A stretch of 32,542 nucleotides of DNA, taken from assembly GCA_949517355.1 (NCBI GenBank), contig CATDIL010000006.1:1-32542 (forward strand), given 5' to 3'. Position numbers and translations under genes: made by a program. Below the pieces are notes generated by a model. The model ran no database searches. It was not told the DNA's origin and saw only the letters and a list, made by a program, of their open reading frames with translations. Shown piece after piece: positions 10,650-21,335 of the stretch. The first letter of the stretch is position 1, and every line of letters starts with the position of its first letter. The DNA comes from an uncultured Mycoplasmatota bacterium (GTDB taxonomy: Bacteria; Bacillota_I; Bacilli_A; Mycoplasmatales; Mycoplasmoidaceae).

Positions 10650-13600
10650 TTAGTTAGTACGTTTTCAATCTGCTACTCAAGATTGACCTAATTGATCGTT
10701 GAATCTACGGTCATAAACATTGATTTTTTTACCGTTGAAAACTTTCTTAATAATATCACTAATTGCTTTTGATTGAATATCTGAGTTCATTGCATATTGA
10801 ACTGCAATTGATCTTAAAATGTTTTTACCAGCTGTTTCTCCACCAAAGATTTTTACTAAGTGGTTAGTAATATTTTCATATTTGTCTCCATCAGCAGTTG
10901 AGTTTAAATCTCTATTACAGAATTGAATCATATAAGCACGTGCATATGTACTTCCATCAATTCTGATTGCTGCCCCACCTGATTTGTTTTTGATTTCAAC
11001 ACCACCAATTTGGTTATCATCAAAGTTAAAGCCTTTGAACATTTCGTCTTTAATAACATCTGGATTTCTTAATTGATCTAATAAAATGTCTTTGTATTGT
11101 TGAGGAGTAACTAAATCTCTACCTTGTGCATCTTTTCCTTGATCGATCAAGTTAACAGCAGTATTAAACGCTTCATTATTAGGGATGCAATTTCTAATGT
11201 TAAGAGCATAACTCTTAATTTCAGAAATATCTTGTGAAGGTTCAATAGCATTAATTAATTCTTCTCTTGAACCATATTGATATAATGAACCTTCACCTTT
11301 CTCACCTGCTTGAGGATTGTGTAAAGATGAAACACTGTCATATAAATGTTGGTTGTTTCTATTAAAGATAATATCAGAAACTTGTGTATCCATTTGTGAA
11401 GATGAACGAGATGTTTGAATTCCTAAGAAATTCATTGCTGGACTCAATGTACTGATATTAGAGCCAGTTCCTGAATAGTAAGGCATTGTGGCATAATTGT
11501 AATAATTACTCATCTCTACAAAAGATTTATTCATGGCTGGTTCATCACCAGTTATGTCAGTTTCTTGATAAGTTTTATCATACATACCTAAATAGTTTGG
11601 ATTGAAACCATAAATGTTTTCAAAATCACTAGGATTAGAACATTGGTTGTTAAAACTTGCATTAAATGGAATTAAATCTTTTTCATATCAAACAATAGCA
11701 GCTGAAACGTTCTTACCTACATCTGATTGAAGTCTATTAATCAATTCTTTATTGTTATCATTAGTTAATCACGATAGTGTTGCTAATGTTAGTTGGTAAT
11801 TAATTGCATTAGATGAATAATTTTGTGAACCACTTGTTTCAATAGATTTGTATTGGTTTGAATTTCATGCATTATTTATTGCATCTTTCAATTGATTTGC
11901 AGTAATTGGCTTACTTGAAGAATAATAAGTTAAAGGAAGATCACTTGTGAAAGCAGAAGAAGATTTATAAATAGCAGTTAATTCATTAGCATAAGTGCTT
12001 TCGATTGAAGATTGTGTATCATTAATGTATTTAGTGTAGGCATTGTATTTAACAATGTTACTGAATATATCGCTTCCACCAAAAGCATTAAATGCAGCAT
12101 TGATTGCATCATTTGCTCATTTGTCTTCATCTTGTCCACCATCTCTCTTAATTAAAATATGTTCAGAATATTTTAACATTCCATCTTTTGAAGTCTCTGG
12201 TTGAGCATTGTGTGTTCAAAATGTTTGGATAGCATTATTTGCATCTGCTGCCACTTTATCTAAGTCTTTCTTAGATAAATTAGTAATATTGTGACCATTA
12301 ACTGAAGGCAAGTAGTTAGAATCAAATCCATAAATTAAATTAGATGCAGTATATGTACTTGCAGCTGTTAATAAACTAGAATCTATTGAGAAAACTGAAG
12401 TTACATTTCCATCATTTAATACAAACGGTAATGGATTAGCTAAACCGTTTTTATAAATGTCAGATGTAATGTTTCCGGTTTTGATAAACATATCATTCTT
12501 AACATATTTAGAATTGTTTTGGAATAATTTTTTGTTTGCATCATCAAGAGTTTTTAAAACTTTATAGTAATTAAAATATGTACTTTGAGCATTAATTAAG
12601 CCGTTGATGTAATCAAATGTTCCATCTCCTCATAGGTTTTCTTTAAAGATTGTTTCTTTATCGTCACCTGTTTTAGCTGTATGAGCTTCTATTTTTTTTC
12701 CTCAAATTTCTAAGATGATGTCATCAGCGTTATTAGAGAAGTATTCTTTTAATTTAGAATTTAAAGTCATACCACTACCTTGGTTTCCATAACCTAAACT
12801 TTCATTTAATGAACGGAATTTTAACACATTAGCTTCTGTTGCTCATTTATCTGATTGACTACTAATGTATGATGCACAATCTAAACCTATTACATGAACA
12901 CCAAAACTATCACGTATTAAAATTAATGGTAATTTTTTATCAGAGTTATCTAACAATCTAACTGCAGGTGTTACATATCTTACACCGTTACTTTTTGTAG
13001 TTTTAGCATATGGACTTGAGTTTTGGTTGAACAAATATGAGCTGAATGAATCGCCTTTTGCTAAAGTTGAATTTCCATCATATTCAAATAATTTTGATAA
13101 ATCAATACTATATTTGTCTGAAGGTTTATCTTCATCGTTTGTAAAGAAGAAATTAGATAAAATATCAGTGTCTTGATATTTTGATGGAATTGATAATTTT
13201 GCATTCAAGTAGTCATTATCAATATGTGTTTGACCATTACCAAAATAACCATTTCATAAATCACTAACAACTCCAGCAAAAGAAATATCTAATGAACTAA
13301 AAGCAGAATTACCTTCAGTAATCATTAATGTTGCAGAATCTTCTGTATATGATTTATCGATATTAATTGCTCCGTTGTTTTGATCAATAAAGTTATGTTG
13401 ATCATTTCATACAGCAGAGAATTGATAGTATAAGTCATTACCGACCTGAGATGAACTAATAGGAGAAGTAGGAGCAGCAAATGCTGGGTATTCATAACTT
13501 GCAGATAGTTCTCCATCTTTTAATGTAGTGTTGGTTTTATCGCTATCTCCACCAGAAGAAGGAATTTTATTAGCATTATAAATTGAATTTATACCAGCTG

Positions 13601-14348
13601 TTGGTGCTGCATATTTTCATAAACACATTGCAGTAGAAATCGGTCTAATAACAGCCATGTATTTTTCAAATACATAATTTTGAATTACAGCAAATTGGTT
13701 AGCAATTTTAGCTGTATCATCATTTGAGAATAATGGATCATTGTAGCTAAAGAAACCAATTTTATTTCAATTATCAGAAGAAGAAATTTGTTGTTTGCTT
13801 GGAGTGTTTACTGTTGGAGAACGTTCATCAGTTGCATCGTTTTGTGATAATTTTAAGTCATCTGTATTAAAAACAGCATCTATGAAACTTGTTCTTACAT
13901 TTTTTACTATTTCATTACGAATAAAAGCATCTTTAGTTCCACCAACTGGATCTAATACTTCATTTTGAAAATAATATTCTCAATCGTTTTTATGATTAGA
14001 TTTGTATGAAGAAACTTTGTCATCATATGCAGACTTTGCATCTTTTTCTCATTTAGTTCAGTTGTCTTTATATGATGTTTGAGAGTCTTTGTTTGTTTTA
14101 TATCAATCATATAAAATGTCATCGACTAGTTTTTGTTTAAATGCATCATAACCAGTTGCGTTTGTTAATGCGTTTGTAAACTCCTTATCGATTGTAATAT
14201 CGGTTGCAAATAATGTAGAATCTCCTTTGTCCACCATGTTGTCAAGAACATCTTGACTAACACTTGCACATGAAGTCGTAGTAGTTGTAACTACTAGTCC
14301 AGTCGCTAATAATGCTGCTGTTGATAATAATAATTTCTTTAGTTTCAT
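10650..14348 (-). CDS. Giant mycoplasma-type surface lipoprotein
   Basis: A single 1232-residue frame with many TGA Trp codons; I checked the gaps between TGA-bounded segments for TAA/TAG and found none. N-terminal MKLKKLLLSTAALLATGLVV followed by TTTTTSC is a lipoprotein signal with the acylated residue probably Cys27. The -3 position is Thr rather than Leu, as tolerated in mollicutes. There is no other membrane segment, so it should be anchored on the outer face. Near the N-terminus the pattern NEVLDPVGGTKDAFIRNEIV... resembles the large MG307/MG338-type (DUF3713-like) lipoproteins of M. genitalium/M. pneumoniae; this is recalled similarity, not verified. The rest is Asn/Ser/Tyr/Asp-rich. 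Function unknown. Confidence 0.85.
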
Positions 14349-14366
14349 AGTAAAATATATTTTTAT

Positions 14367-14380
14367 ATTATATGTATAAT
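14367..14380. promoter_or_regulatory. Back-to-back divergent -10 hexamers, lipoprotein / suf operon
   Basis: TATAAT on the minus strand at 14367-14372 is 18 nt before the lipoprotein ATG. TATAAT on the plus strand at 14375-14380 is 24 nt before the sufC ATG. Only 2 bp separate them, so the two promoters must compete or be co-regulated. Confidence 0.5.
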
Positions 14381-14404
14381 AATAAAAAGATTGTATAAAA
14401 TAAT

Positions 14405-15172
14405 ATGTTACATAAATTTCAAGTTAAAGATTTAAATAGCCAAATTAATGGTCAAAATTTTATAAGGAATATCGATTTAAGCCTTAAAACCGGTGATATA
14501 TTAATTGTTTTTGGCCCTAATGGAGCTGGAAAATCATCACTTCTTAAATCTTTAATGGGACATTATAATTACCCTATTACCAAAGGTAAGATTTTATTAG
14601 ATAACAAAGATATTACCAATTTACCAACAGATGAAAAGGCAAGAATGGGTTTGTTTTATTTTAACCAAAACCCAATGGAATTAGAAGGAGTTCAAATGCT
14701 TGAATTCTTTAAGTTAATGACTAAACATCAAAATCAATCATTTATTGATTTTTTTAAGAAAATTAATAATTCAATGAAAGAAGTTGGTCTTAAAAACGAA
14801 TTATTAAAAGCTTCAGTAAATGTTGGTATGTCAGGTGGAGAGAAAAAGCGTAATGAAATTTTACAATCTATGATCTTAAATCCAAAAATTGTTTTGATTG
14901 ATGAAATTGACTCAGGATTAGACTTAGATGCTATTAAAATGGTAACAGATTATATCAATCAAAACAAATCCAAATGAATAACAATCATTGTAAGTCATCA
15001 TTTAGACTTTTTAAAGAAGATAAAACACAATAAGTCTATCGTTTTGATTGATGGAGAAATAGTTGCTAAAAACCAAAAAGATATTATTAATTATATTAAT
15101 AATAACGGTTATAAATCTTTCTTTAAAAAGCAACAATCTAAGACATTGCCGATTGCTTGTTGCAACAAATAA
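14405..15172 (+). CDS. sufC: Fe-S assembly ATPase SufC
   Basis: ABC-type ATPase of the SufBCD scaffold complex, cytosolic. The product is 255 residues, the usual size. Walker A GPNGAGKSS, Q-loop YFNQNP, ABC signature MSGGEKKRNE (the SufC form has SGGEKKR), Walker B IVLIDEIDSGLD and H-switch VSHH are all present. One TGA Trp is at 14975. First gene of a five-gene suf operon, with sufD starting 1 nt after its stop. No Shine-Dalgarno before the ATG. Confidence 0.96.
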
Positions 15173-15173
15173 A

Positions 15174-15779
15174 ATGATCAAAAATAAATCATTAATTTTA
15201 GACAAAAATAAAGCTCAAAAAATCATTAAAAAAATTAATGATAATTTTTTAATTGTTTTAAATGATTTAAATGATAAAAATATTAATAAAACTATTCATT
15301 TAGATTTTGCTAAAAACAGTGCTTGTAAAATCTATTGCATTATTGTTAATTTTAATAACATAAAAGAATATATTTTTAATTTAAATCAAGATTTAAATTC
15401 ACATGTAGATATCAAAGTAAAAATCTTTGGTTTTAAAAATTCATATACTAAGGTATTGATAAATAGCGACATTCCTAAAAACGCTCAAAAAATATACTTA
15501 AACCAAGAAATTAATGGGTATTTATTTTCAGATGATGCAACAATTTTAGCTACTCCGTCAATGAATGTTTCTAATAACAAAATTGTTGCTAATCACTCTG
15601 TAAATGTTGGTTCAATTAATCCAGAAAAATTATTTTATTTAATGTCTCGTGGGATTACAAAAAAATCAGCAATTAATTTGTTAATTAAATCTGAATATCA
15701 ATATTTAAAAGATTTAAATATTTCTAATGCTGAATATTACTATAAAAAAGTGGATAATAAGATTAGTAAAAACATTTAA
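15174..15779 (+). CDS. sufD: Truncated/minimal SufD
   Basis: A 201-residue protein, half the normal SufD size (about 420). The recognisable part is the C-terminal core: ATPSMNVSNNKIVANHSVNVGSINPEKLFYLMSRGITKKSA. It aligns with the SufD/SufB C-terminal motif (HGATVG..D..QLFYLxSRGI). His141 sits where the conserved interface histidine of E. coli SufD (His360) is expected. The upstream ~130 residues are a short beta-rich stretch; the N-terminal helical domain is missing. ATG 15174 is chosen because it follows sufC by 1 nt; an in-frame extension back to 15063 would lie inside sufC. Identity rests on the C-terminal motif and its operon place. Confidence 0.82.
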   Translation: MIKNKSLILDKNKAQKIIKKINDNFLIVLNDLNDKNINKTIHLDFAKNSACKIYCIIVNFNNIKEYIFNLNQDLNSHVDIKVKIFGFKNSYTKVLINSDIPKNAQKIYLNQEINGYLFSDDATILATPSMNVSNNKIVANHSVNVGSINPEKLFYLMSRGITKKSAINLLIKSEYQYLKDLNISNAEYYYKKVDNKISKNI

Positions 15780-15781
15780 CA

Positions 15782-17008
15782 ATGGCAAAGATTAAATTAA
15801 CAAATTACAAGAAAGATTTTCCTTGATTTAATAATAATAAAAATTACACATATTTAGATAGTGCTGCTACTGCATTAAAACCAAAATGTGTAATTGATGC
15901 TATTGTTGATTATTATTCAAATGCTGGAACTAATCCGCATAACACTGATTCTTCGTTTAGTTACAACATTTATAAAAATGTTGAAGTAGATATCAGAGCA
16001 AAATTGGCTAATTATTTTAAATGCGAACCATCTGAAATAATTTACACTTCAGGTGCTACTGAATCATTATGTTTATTTGCTTTTGGATTAACTAAATTTT
16101 TAAATAAAAATGATGAAGTTTTATTAACTAGCCATGAACACACTTCTAACATCATTCCGTGGCTACAAGCAAATAAACAGCATGATTTTAAAATTAAAAT
16201 TATAGATTTTAAAAATTCGATTCCTAATGAACAAAAAATCGTTAATAGTGTTTCTAAAAATACTAAAGTTTTAAGTTTTTGTAATGTTTCTAACCTATAT
16301 GGTTATGAATTAGATGTAGCAAAAATTTCTAAAGCTGTTAGAAAGATTAATAAAAACATCATTATTATTGTTGATGCTGCACAAGCAGTTAGTCATCATG
16401 TAATTAATTTAAAATCATGAAACATTGATTTTATGGCTGCTAGTGCTCATAAAATGTTTGGCCCAACAGGAATTGGATGTGCATACATAAACAAAAAATG
16501 ATTAGATAAGTTAGACCCAATCAAACTTGGTGGCTCTATGAATGCAGAAGTTACAAAAGAAAACTTTACATACGCACAAGCTCCTTACAAGTTTGAAGGT
16601 GGAACATTAAATGTTTCGGGTATCATCGGATGAGGCGCAGCTATTGATTACATCAATAAGATAGGAATTGATAACATTAATAAGCGAATTAAATTATTAA
16701 AATCATATGCTGATAGTAAATTAAAAACTATTAAAAATTTGAATTATTACAATTTGTCAATTCCTGCACCAACGATGATCTTTAATTTTAAAAATGTTCA
16801 TTCTCAAGATTTAGCTAGTTATCTTGGTAATAAAAACATTATTGTAAGATCTGGGTTGTCATGTTCTAAACTAATTGGATGCTCTACAGGTATAGATTCA
16901 TATGTTAGAGCATCATTAGCATTTTATAATGATTATCAAGACATTGATAATTTATATAATGCTCTTAAAAATTTTAAGAAAGGAGATGAATTGGACCATG
17001 TCCTTTAA
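15782..17008 (+). CDS. sufS: Cysteine desulfurase SufS
   Basis: PLP enzyme that extracts sulfur from cysteine and passes it to SufU. The product is 408 residues, normal length. It starts MAKIKLTNYKKDFPW and YLDSAATALKP. Further motifs: YTSGATESL, SHEHTSNIIPW, the PLP site VDAAQAVSHH and SAHKMFGPTGIG with Schiff-base Lys224, FEGGTLN, and the active-site loop RSGLSCSK with catalytic Cys361 (usual RTGHHC). Two nt separate it from sufD. Its last 11 nt overlap sufU. Confidence 0.96.
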
Positions 17009-17444
17009 TGAAGATAAAGATATAAGAAGAATGATTATTTTGGATCATTATGAAAATCCAAAATATTTTGTTAGTGAAAAACAAAAAATTGATTCTTCTT
17101 ATCAATCATTTAACAATAATTCTCCAACATGTATTGATAATATTACAGCTTATGTTAAACTCAATAAAGATAAGATTGCTGATATTAAATTACAAGGAAT
17201 AGGATGTGCTATTGCTACAAGTTCAACAGACATTATGGCTAGTATGTTAATAGGAAAATCTATCAAACAAGCTAACCAAATAATTAGCAATTATTTGGAT
17301 ATGATTGCTCAAAAGAAATTTGATGAAAAACAATTGCAAGATTTATACGTCTTTAGCAATGTTAATAAACAAGCTAATAGAATTAATTGTGCAAAGGTTG
17401 GCATTCTTGCTATAAAAAACGCTTTAAATAATGACAAAAAATAA
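16998..17444 (+). CDS. sufU: SufU sulfur acceptor
   Basis: A 148-residue IscU/SufU-like protein. The three zinc/sulfur cysteines of SufU are present: Cys45 in SPTCID (usual NPxCGD; the Asp is kept but Gly is Ile), Cys70 in GIGCAIATSS and Cys131 in RINCAKVGIL. In Firmicutes SufU receives persulfide from SufS. The start is set at ATG 16998 because AAAGGAG (16979-16985) lies 12 nt upstream. An in-frame ATG at 16986 abuts the Shine-Dalgarno and is less likely. Overlaps sufS by 11 nt and sufB by 14 nt, implying coupled translation. Confidence 0.93.
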   Translation: MSFNEDKDIRRMIILDHYENPKYFVSEKQKIDSSYQSFNNNSPTCIDNITAYVKLNKDKIADIKLQGIGCAIATSSTDIMASMLIGKSIKQANQIISNYLDMIAQKKFDEKQLQDLYVFSNVNKQANRINCAKVGILAIKNALNNDKK

Positions 17445-18819
17445 TTTTAATAAAAAATACCAATACGGTTTTAAAGATGTTAATAAACCTTTAGTGCAAT
17501 TGAAAAAAGGTTTATCAGTTGATGTAATTAAAACTATTTCAAAAATTAAAAATGAACCAAAATGAATGGCTGATAATCGTCTTAAAGCTTTTCAAGCATT
17601 TAAGAAGATTAAAAATCCTAAGTGAGGACCAAATTTAAGTTTTATTAATTTTGATGATTACATTTATTATTCATCAGTTATTACAGGTGGTTATAAAACT
17701 GATTGAAATGAAATTCCAGACAATGTTAAAAACACTTTTAAAAAACTAAATATTTCAGATGAACATGCAAAAGTGTTGTCTGGAGTTAATGATCAATATG
17801 ATTCAGAGAATGTTTATCATTCATTAGAAAAAGAACTTCAAGAAAAACATGTTATTTTTTCTAACATTGAAACAGCAATTAAAGAACACCGTGAATTGGT
17901 AAAAAAATATTTTGGAAAGCTTGTTCCTATGACTGATAACAAATATGCAGCACTAAATACTGCTGTTTGATCAGGTGGAAGTTTTTTATACGTTCCTAAG
18001 AACGTAAAATTAGATAAACCTTTACAATCTTACTTTCGAATCAATACAAAGTCTGTAGGACAATTTGAAAGAACATTAATTATTATCGACGAAGGAGCAA
18101 CAGCTCATTATGTAGAAGGGTGTACCGCTCCAATTTATGATAAAAACAATTTACATGCAGCTGTTGTAGAAGTGTTTGTAGAAAAGAATGCTAAGTTTAG
18201 ATATTCTACAATTCAAAACTGATCAGACAATGTTTTAAATTTAGTTACTAAAAGAGCACGTGTAGAAGAAAATGCAGTTATGGAATGAATTGATGGTAAT
18301 TTAGGTAGTGGCCTAAATATGAAATATCCTGCGACATATTTAGTTGGTAAAAACGCTTCTAGCAAATGCATTAGTATTGCAGTGTCTCATAAAGGAGTGA
18401 TCCAAGACACAGGTGCCAAAATGATTCATCTTGCGCCCAATACTAAATCTTTAATTATTTCTAAATCTATTGCTCATAGTGGTGGAGAAGCAAACTATCG
18501 TGGTTTAGTAAATATTACTAAAAATGCGTCATATAGTATGGCTACTGTTACTTGTGATACTTTGATATTGGACTCAATATCAAAGAGCGATACCATCCCT
18601 ACTGAAATCATTGCTAATAAAACATCTTTTTTAAAACATGAAGCAAAAGTTACTGATTTAGATAAAGAAAAAATGTTTTATTTAAATTCTCGTGGAATTA
18701 ACGAAGAAGATGCAAAGCATCTGCTTGTATTAGGGTTTATGGAAGAATTTATTAATGAACTTCCTATGGAATACGCTGTTGAATTAAACAGATTATTAAA
18801 ACAAGATTTAACCAATTAA
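17431..18819 (+). CDS. sufB: Fe-S scaffold protein SufB
   Basis: Core scaffold on which SufBCD builds clusters. The product is 462 residues, full length (B. subtilis about 465). Motifs: N-terminal [54 protein letters not shown] and [29 protein letters not shown] contains Cys375 at the conserved persulfide/cluster position. [22 protein letters not shown] contains His403. The start overlaps sufU by 14 nt. Its stop overlaps the convergent yigZ by 12 nt. Contrast with SufD: SufB is complete while its partner is halved. Confidence 0.96.
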
Positions 18820-19389
18820 TAAATAATTTTTATTAATTAACTCTGCTTTAGATTGTTTTAAAGATGAAATGTTTTCTTTGTTTTCATAAACAAAGAAAGA
18901 CACTTGTTCATTAAATTCTTTTTTAATAATAGAATTATTAAAAAGATTTTGGTATTTTTTTATCTGTTCATATGAAAAATTTATTCTGTATAAACTCACC
19001 ATTTCTACTTTTATCAACTTGTTTGTACAAATTAATTTTTCTGATAAATTACTAAATGCCTCTTTTAAAGGACCTACTCCAAATTTGATTCCACCAAAAT
19101 ATCTAATGATAACAATCATGCAATATGATAAATTATGTTTTTTCATATTGTTGTATATAGGAAATCCAGCAGTTTTATTAGGCTCTCCATCGTCAGAATA
19201 ATAAAACTCTTCTTGGTTATTACCAAGAATATAGCTATAACAAAAATGGCTTGCATCATGATAATCTTGGTGCAACTGTTTTAAAATTTCTCTAACTTTG
19301 TTAGAATCGTCAATATTAAATGCCAGACAAATAAATTTTGACTTATTGATTGTTTCTTTGTAAGATTTATTTGTTTTAAAGCGAAACAT
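18808..19389 (-). CDS. yigZ: YigZ/IMPACT-family protein
   Basis: A 193-residue member of the YigZ (IMPACT, UPF0029) family. The N-terminal domain carries the hallmark DASHFCYSYILG, YSDDGEPNKTAGFPI and RYFGGIKFGVGPLKEAFSN (usual SDDGEPSGTAGxPI, RYFGGIKLGxGGL). A short C-terminal ferredoxin-like domain follows. The ATG at 19387-19389 is preferred to an in-frame ATG at 19419 because it gives the expected N-terminus MFRFKTNKSYKETINKSKF. Bacterial members' role is unsettled (translation-linked in eukaryotes). Convergent with sufB, divergent from proS. Confidence 0.9.
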   Translation of the reverse strand: MFRFKTNKSYKETINKSKFICLAFNIDDSNKVREILKQLHQDYHDASHFCYSYILGNNQEEFYYSDDGEPNKTAGFPIYNNMKKHNLSYCMIVIIRYFGGIKFGVGPLKEAFSNLSEKLICTNKLIKVEMVSLYRINFSYEQIKKYQNLFNNSIIKKEFNEQVSFFVYENKENISSLKQSKAELINKNYLLIG

Positions 19390-19432
19390 AGTTTTATTAT
19401 AAATACTAATAAATATCAAAATAATTCTTATA

Positions 19433-19438
19433 TATAAT
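19433..19438 (+). promoter_or_regulatory. Putative -10 for proS, near-leaderless
   Basis: TATAAT ending 10 nt before the proS ATG; predicted transcription would start only a few bases before the codon. No Shine-Dalgarno. Confidence 0.4.
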
Positions 19439-19448
19439 TATTTAATAT

Positions 19449-20867
19449 ATGTCTAATTCAAAAATAATACCATTAGAAAAGGATTTTGCTAAGTGGTACA
19501 CTAGTGTTATAGAAAGTGCCAAATTAGTTTCTTATTCATCTATTAAAGGAACAATGATTTATCGTCCAAATGGCTGAGCTATTTGGACTAATATTCAAAA
19601 AGAATTAGACAAGAGATTTAAGAAAATTGGTGTTTTTAACGTTCAACTACCTTTGTTTATTAAATTATCTGATTTTACTAAAGAAGCTGAACATGTAGAA
19701 GGTTTTGCTCCTGAAGTATTTATGGTAACTAAAAAAGGAAAAGAGGATCTTGTTGATCCTTATGTAGTTAGACCAACTTCAGAAGTATTATTTTGTAATT
19801 ATTTTAAATCTATCACTAATTCTTATCGTGATTTACCTATTAAGGTAAATCAATGATGTAGTGTTTTTAGAGCTGAAAAAAACACTAAACCATTTTTAAG
19901 AACTAGTGAATTCTTTTGAAACGAATTGCATACAATTCATTCATCAAAACAAGAAGCGTTTACTTCTACTATAGAATGCATTAATCTTTATAAAAATTTT
20001 GTAGAAAATTTTTTATGCATTCCAACATTAATGGGACAAAAAACTGAAGGAGAAAGATTTGCTGGTGCAGACAATACTTTCACAATTGAAACAATTATGA
20101 AAGATGGTCAATGCTTGCAAGCAGGAACCAGTCATTATTTAGGTCAAAATTTTTCTAAAACATATGATATCAAATTCACTAATAAAGAAAACCAACTAGA
20201 ATATGTTTATCAAACTTCAGTTGGTTTATCGACAAGAATCATAGGCGCAATTATTATGTCTCATGCAGACAATGACGGATTGGTATTGCCTTTTGGTGTA
20301 GCACCAACTCAAGTTGCAATACTACCAATTGGTTTTGATAAGAACCCAATTATTTTAAATAAAGCTAAAGAATTAGCAGATCAATTAAGCAAACATTACT
20401 CTGTTTACTTAGATGATTCAAATAAATCATTTGGATTTAAAATTTCTGAACAAGAAACAAACGGGACTCCTATTTGCTTAGTTTTAGGTGGAAAAGAATT
20501 AGAAAATAATTGCGTTACAGTTATTACAAGAATTTCAAAAGAAAAAACTCAATTGTCAATTGATCAAGTTGCTAATTCAATTGAAAGTTTATCAATTGAA
20601 TACAATAAACAATTATTTTCTATTGCAAAGCAAAGAATGGATCAGTCAATTGTGAAAGCTAATACTTTTGAAGAAGTATTAAGTATTGTTAACGATCACA
20701 AAGTGGCATTAGCTCCTTGAGGCGGAACGCCAGAAGAAGAAAAAATGTTGAAAGTTAAATCTAATGGAATTACTCCTAGATGTATTCATTCAGAAATCTC
20801 TGGAGCAAAATGTTTCTTTACAGGTAAACCTGCAAAGAACTTAGTTTACTTTGGAAGGGCATATTAA
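19449..20867 (+). CDS. proS: Prolyl-tRNA synthetase (archaeal/eukaryal-type)
   Basis: Charges tRNA-Pro. The product is 472 residues, the short type-3 ProRS without the editing insertion, as found in mollicutes. Class II motifs: RPTSEVLFCNYF, the motif 2 loop [45 protein letters not shown], the HYLGQNFSKTYDI segment, and motif 3 SVGLSTRIIGAIIMSHAD followed by GLVLPFGVAPTQVAILP. The anticodon-binding domain follows. It ends YFGRAY, with the C-terminal Tyr strictly conserved in this ProRS type. Start chosen by extending the frame to the only upstream ATG. Heads a run of plus-strand genes through ptsH. Confidence 0.95.
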
Positions 20868-20869
20868 AC

Positions 20870-21334
20870 ATGATTAAACCTGACAAACTAATACATGTTC
20901 ATTACAACAAACAAAATAGAATAATTTTTAGTCTAACATACACTTTAATTTTTTGTATTTTATTTGTTTTGATAATTGGTGCATCTATCATGTGTGCTAA
21001 AGGTGTACAATTTCCAAATAGTGGGAAAGATGATTTTGATCCATCACATAAAGGGTGATATGTATCAAACGATTTGTTATTCGGGTTTGGCATTGCTTTG
21101 TTTGTTTTAACATTGATATTAGGATTTTTTCTTTCATTTTATCTTGTTTACTTATTCAAAGCTAGTCAAGCTTTGTATTTCAATACAAAGAGATACAAAA
21201 ATAATGTTAAAAAATATGAAGGTGTTAATTTAACAAGATATTCAAAAAAACAACTTAAATGACTCTATAAACTTAAATACATTAATAAAAATGATTATCT
21301 TGTAACTAAAGCAAATTTTAAAAAGAAAAAATAA
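20870..21334 (+). CDS. Two-TM membrane protein with SHOCT-like tail
   Basis: A 154-residue protein starting 2 nt after the proS stop. Membrane segments are at about residues 20-44 (IIFSLTYTLIFCILFVLIIG) and 68-95 (LLFGFGIALFVLTLILGFF). Between them is a polar loop with KGVQFPNSGKDDFDPSHKGW. The basic C-terminal tail LTRYSKKQLKWLYKLKYINKNDY recalls SHOCT-type helical hairpins (oligomerisation modules). That resemblance is my inference. It precedes, by 1 nt, the degenerate GGDEF/EAL membrane protein, so they are likely co-translated. Function unknown. Confidence 0.75.
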
Positions 21335-21335
21335 A

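Noticed and set aside
13325-13516. 63-residue minus-strand ORF in the lipoprotein region
   Set aside because: It is in a different frame from the continuous lipoprotein reading frame and has a repetitive Leu-rich translation.
15063-15173. N-terminal extension of SufD with a hydrophobic segment (LKTKKILLIILIITVINL)
   Set aside because: It lies wholly within the end of sufC in another frame; the ATG at 15174, 1 nt after the sufC stop, fits the operon spacing.
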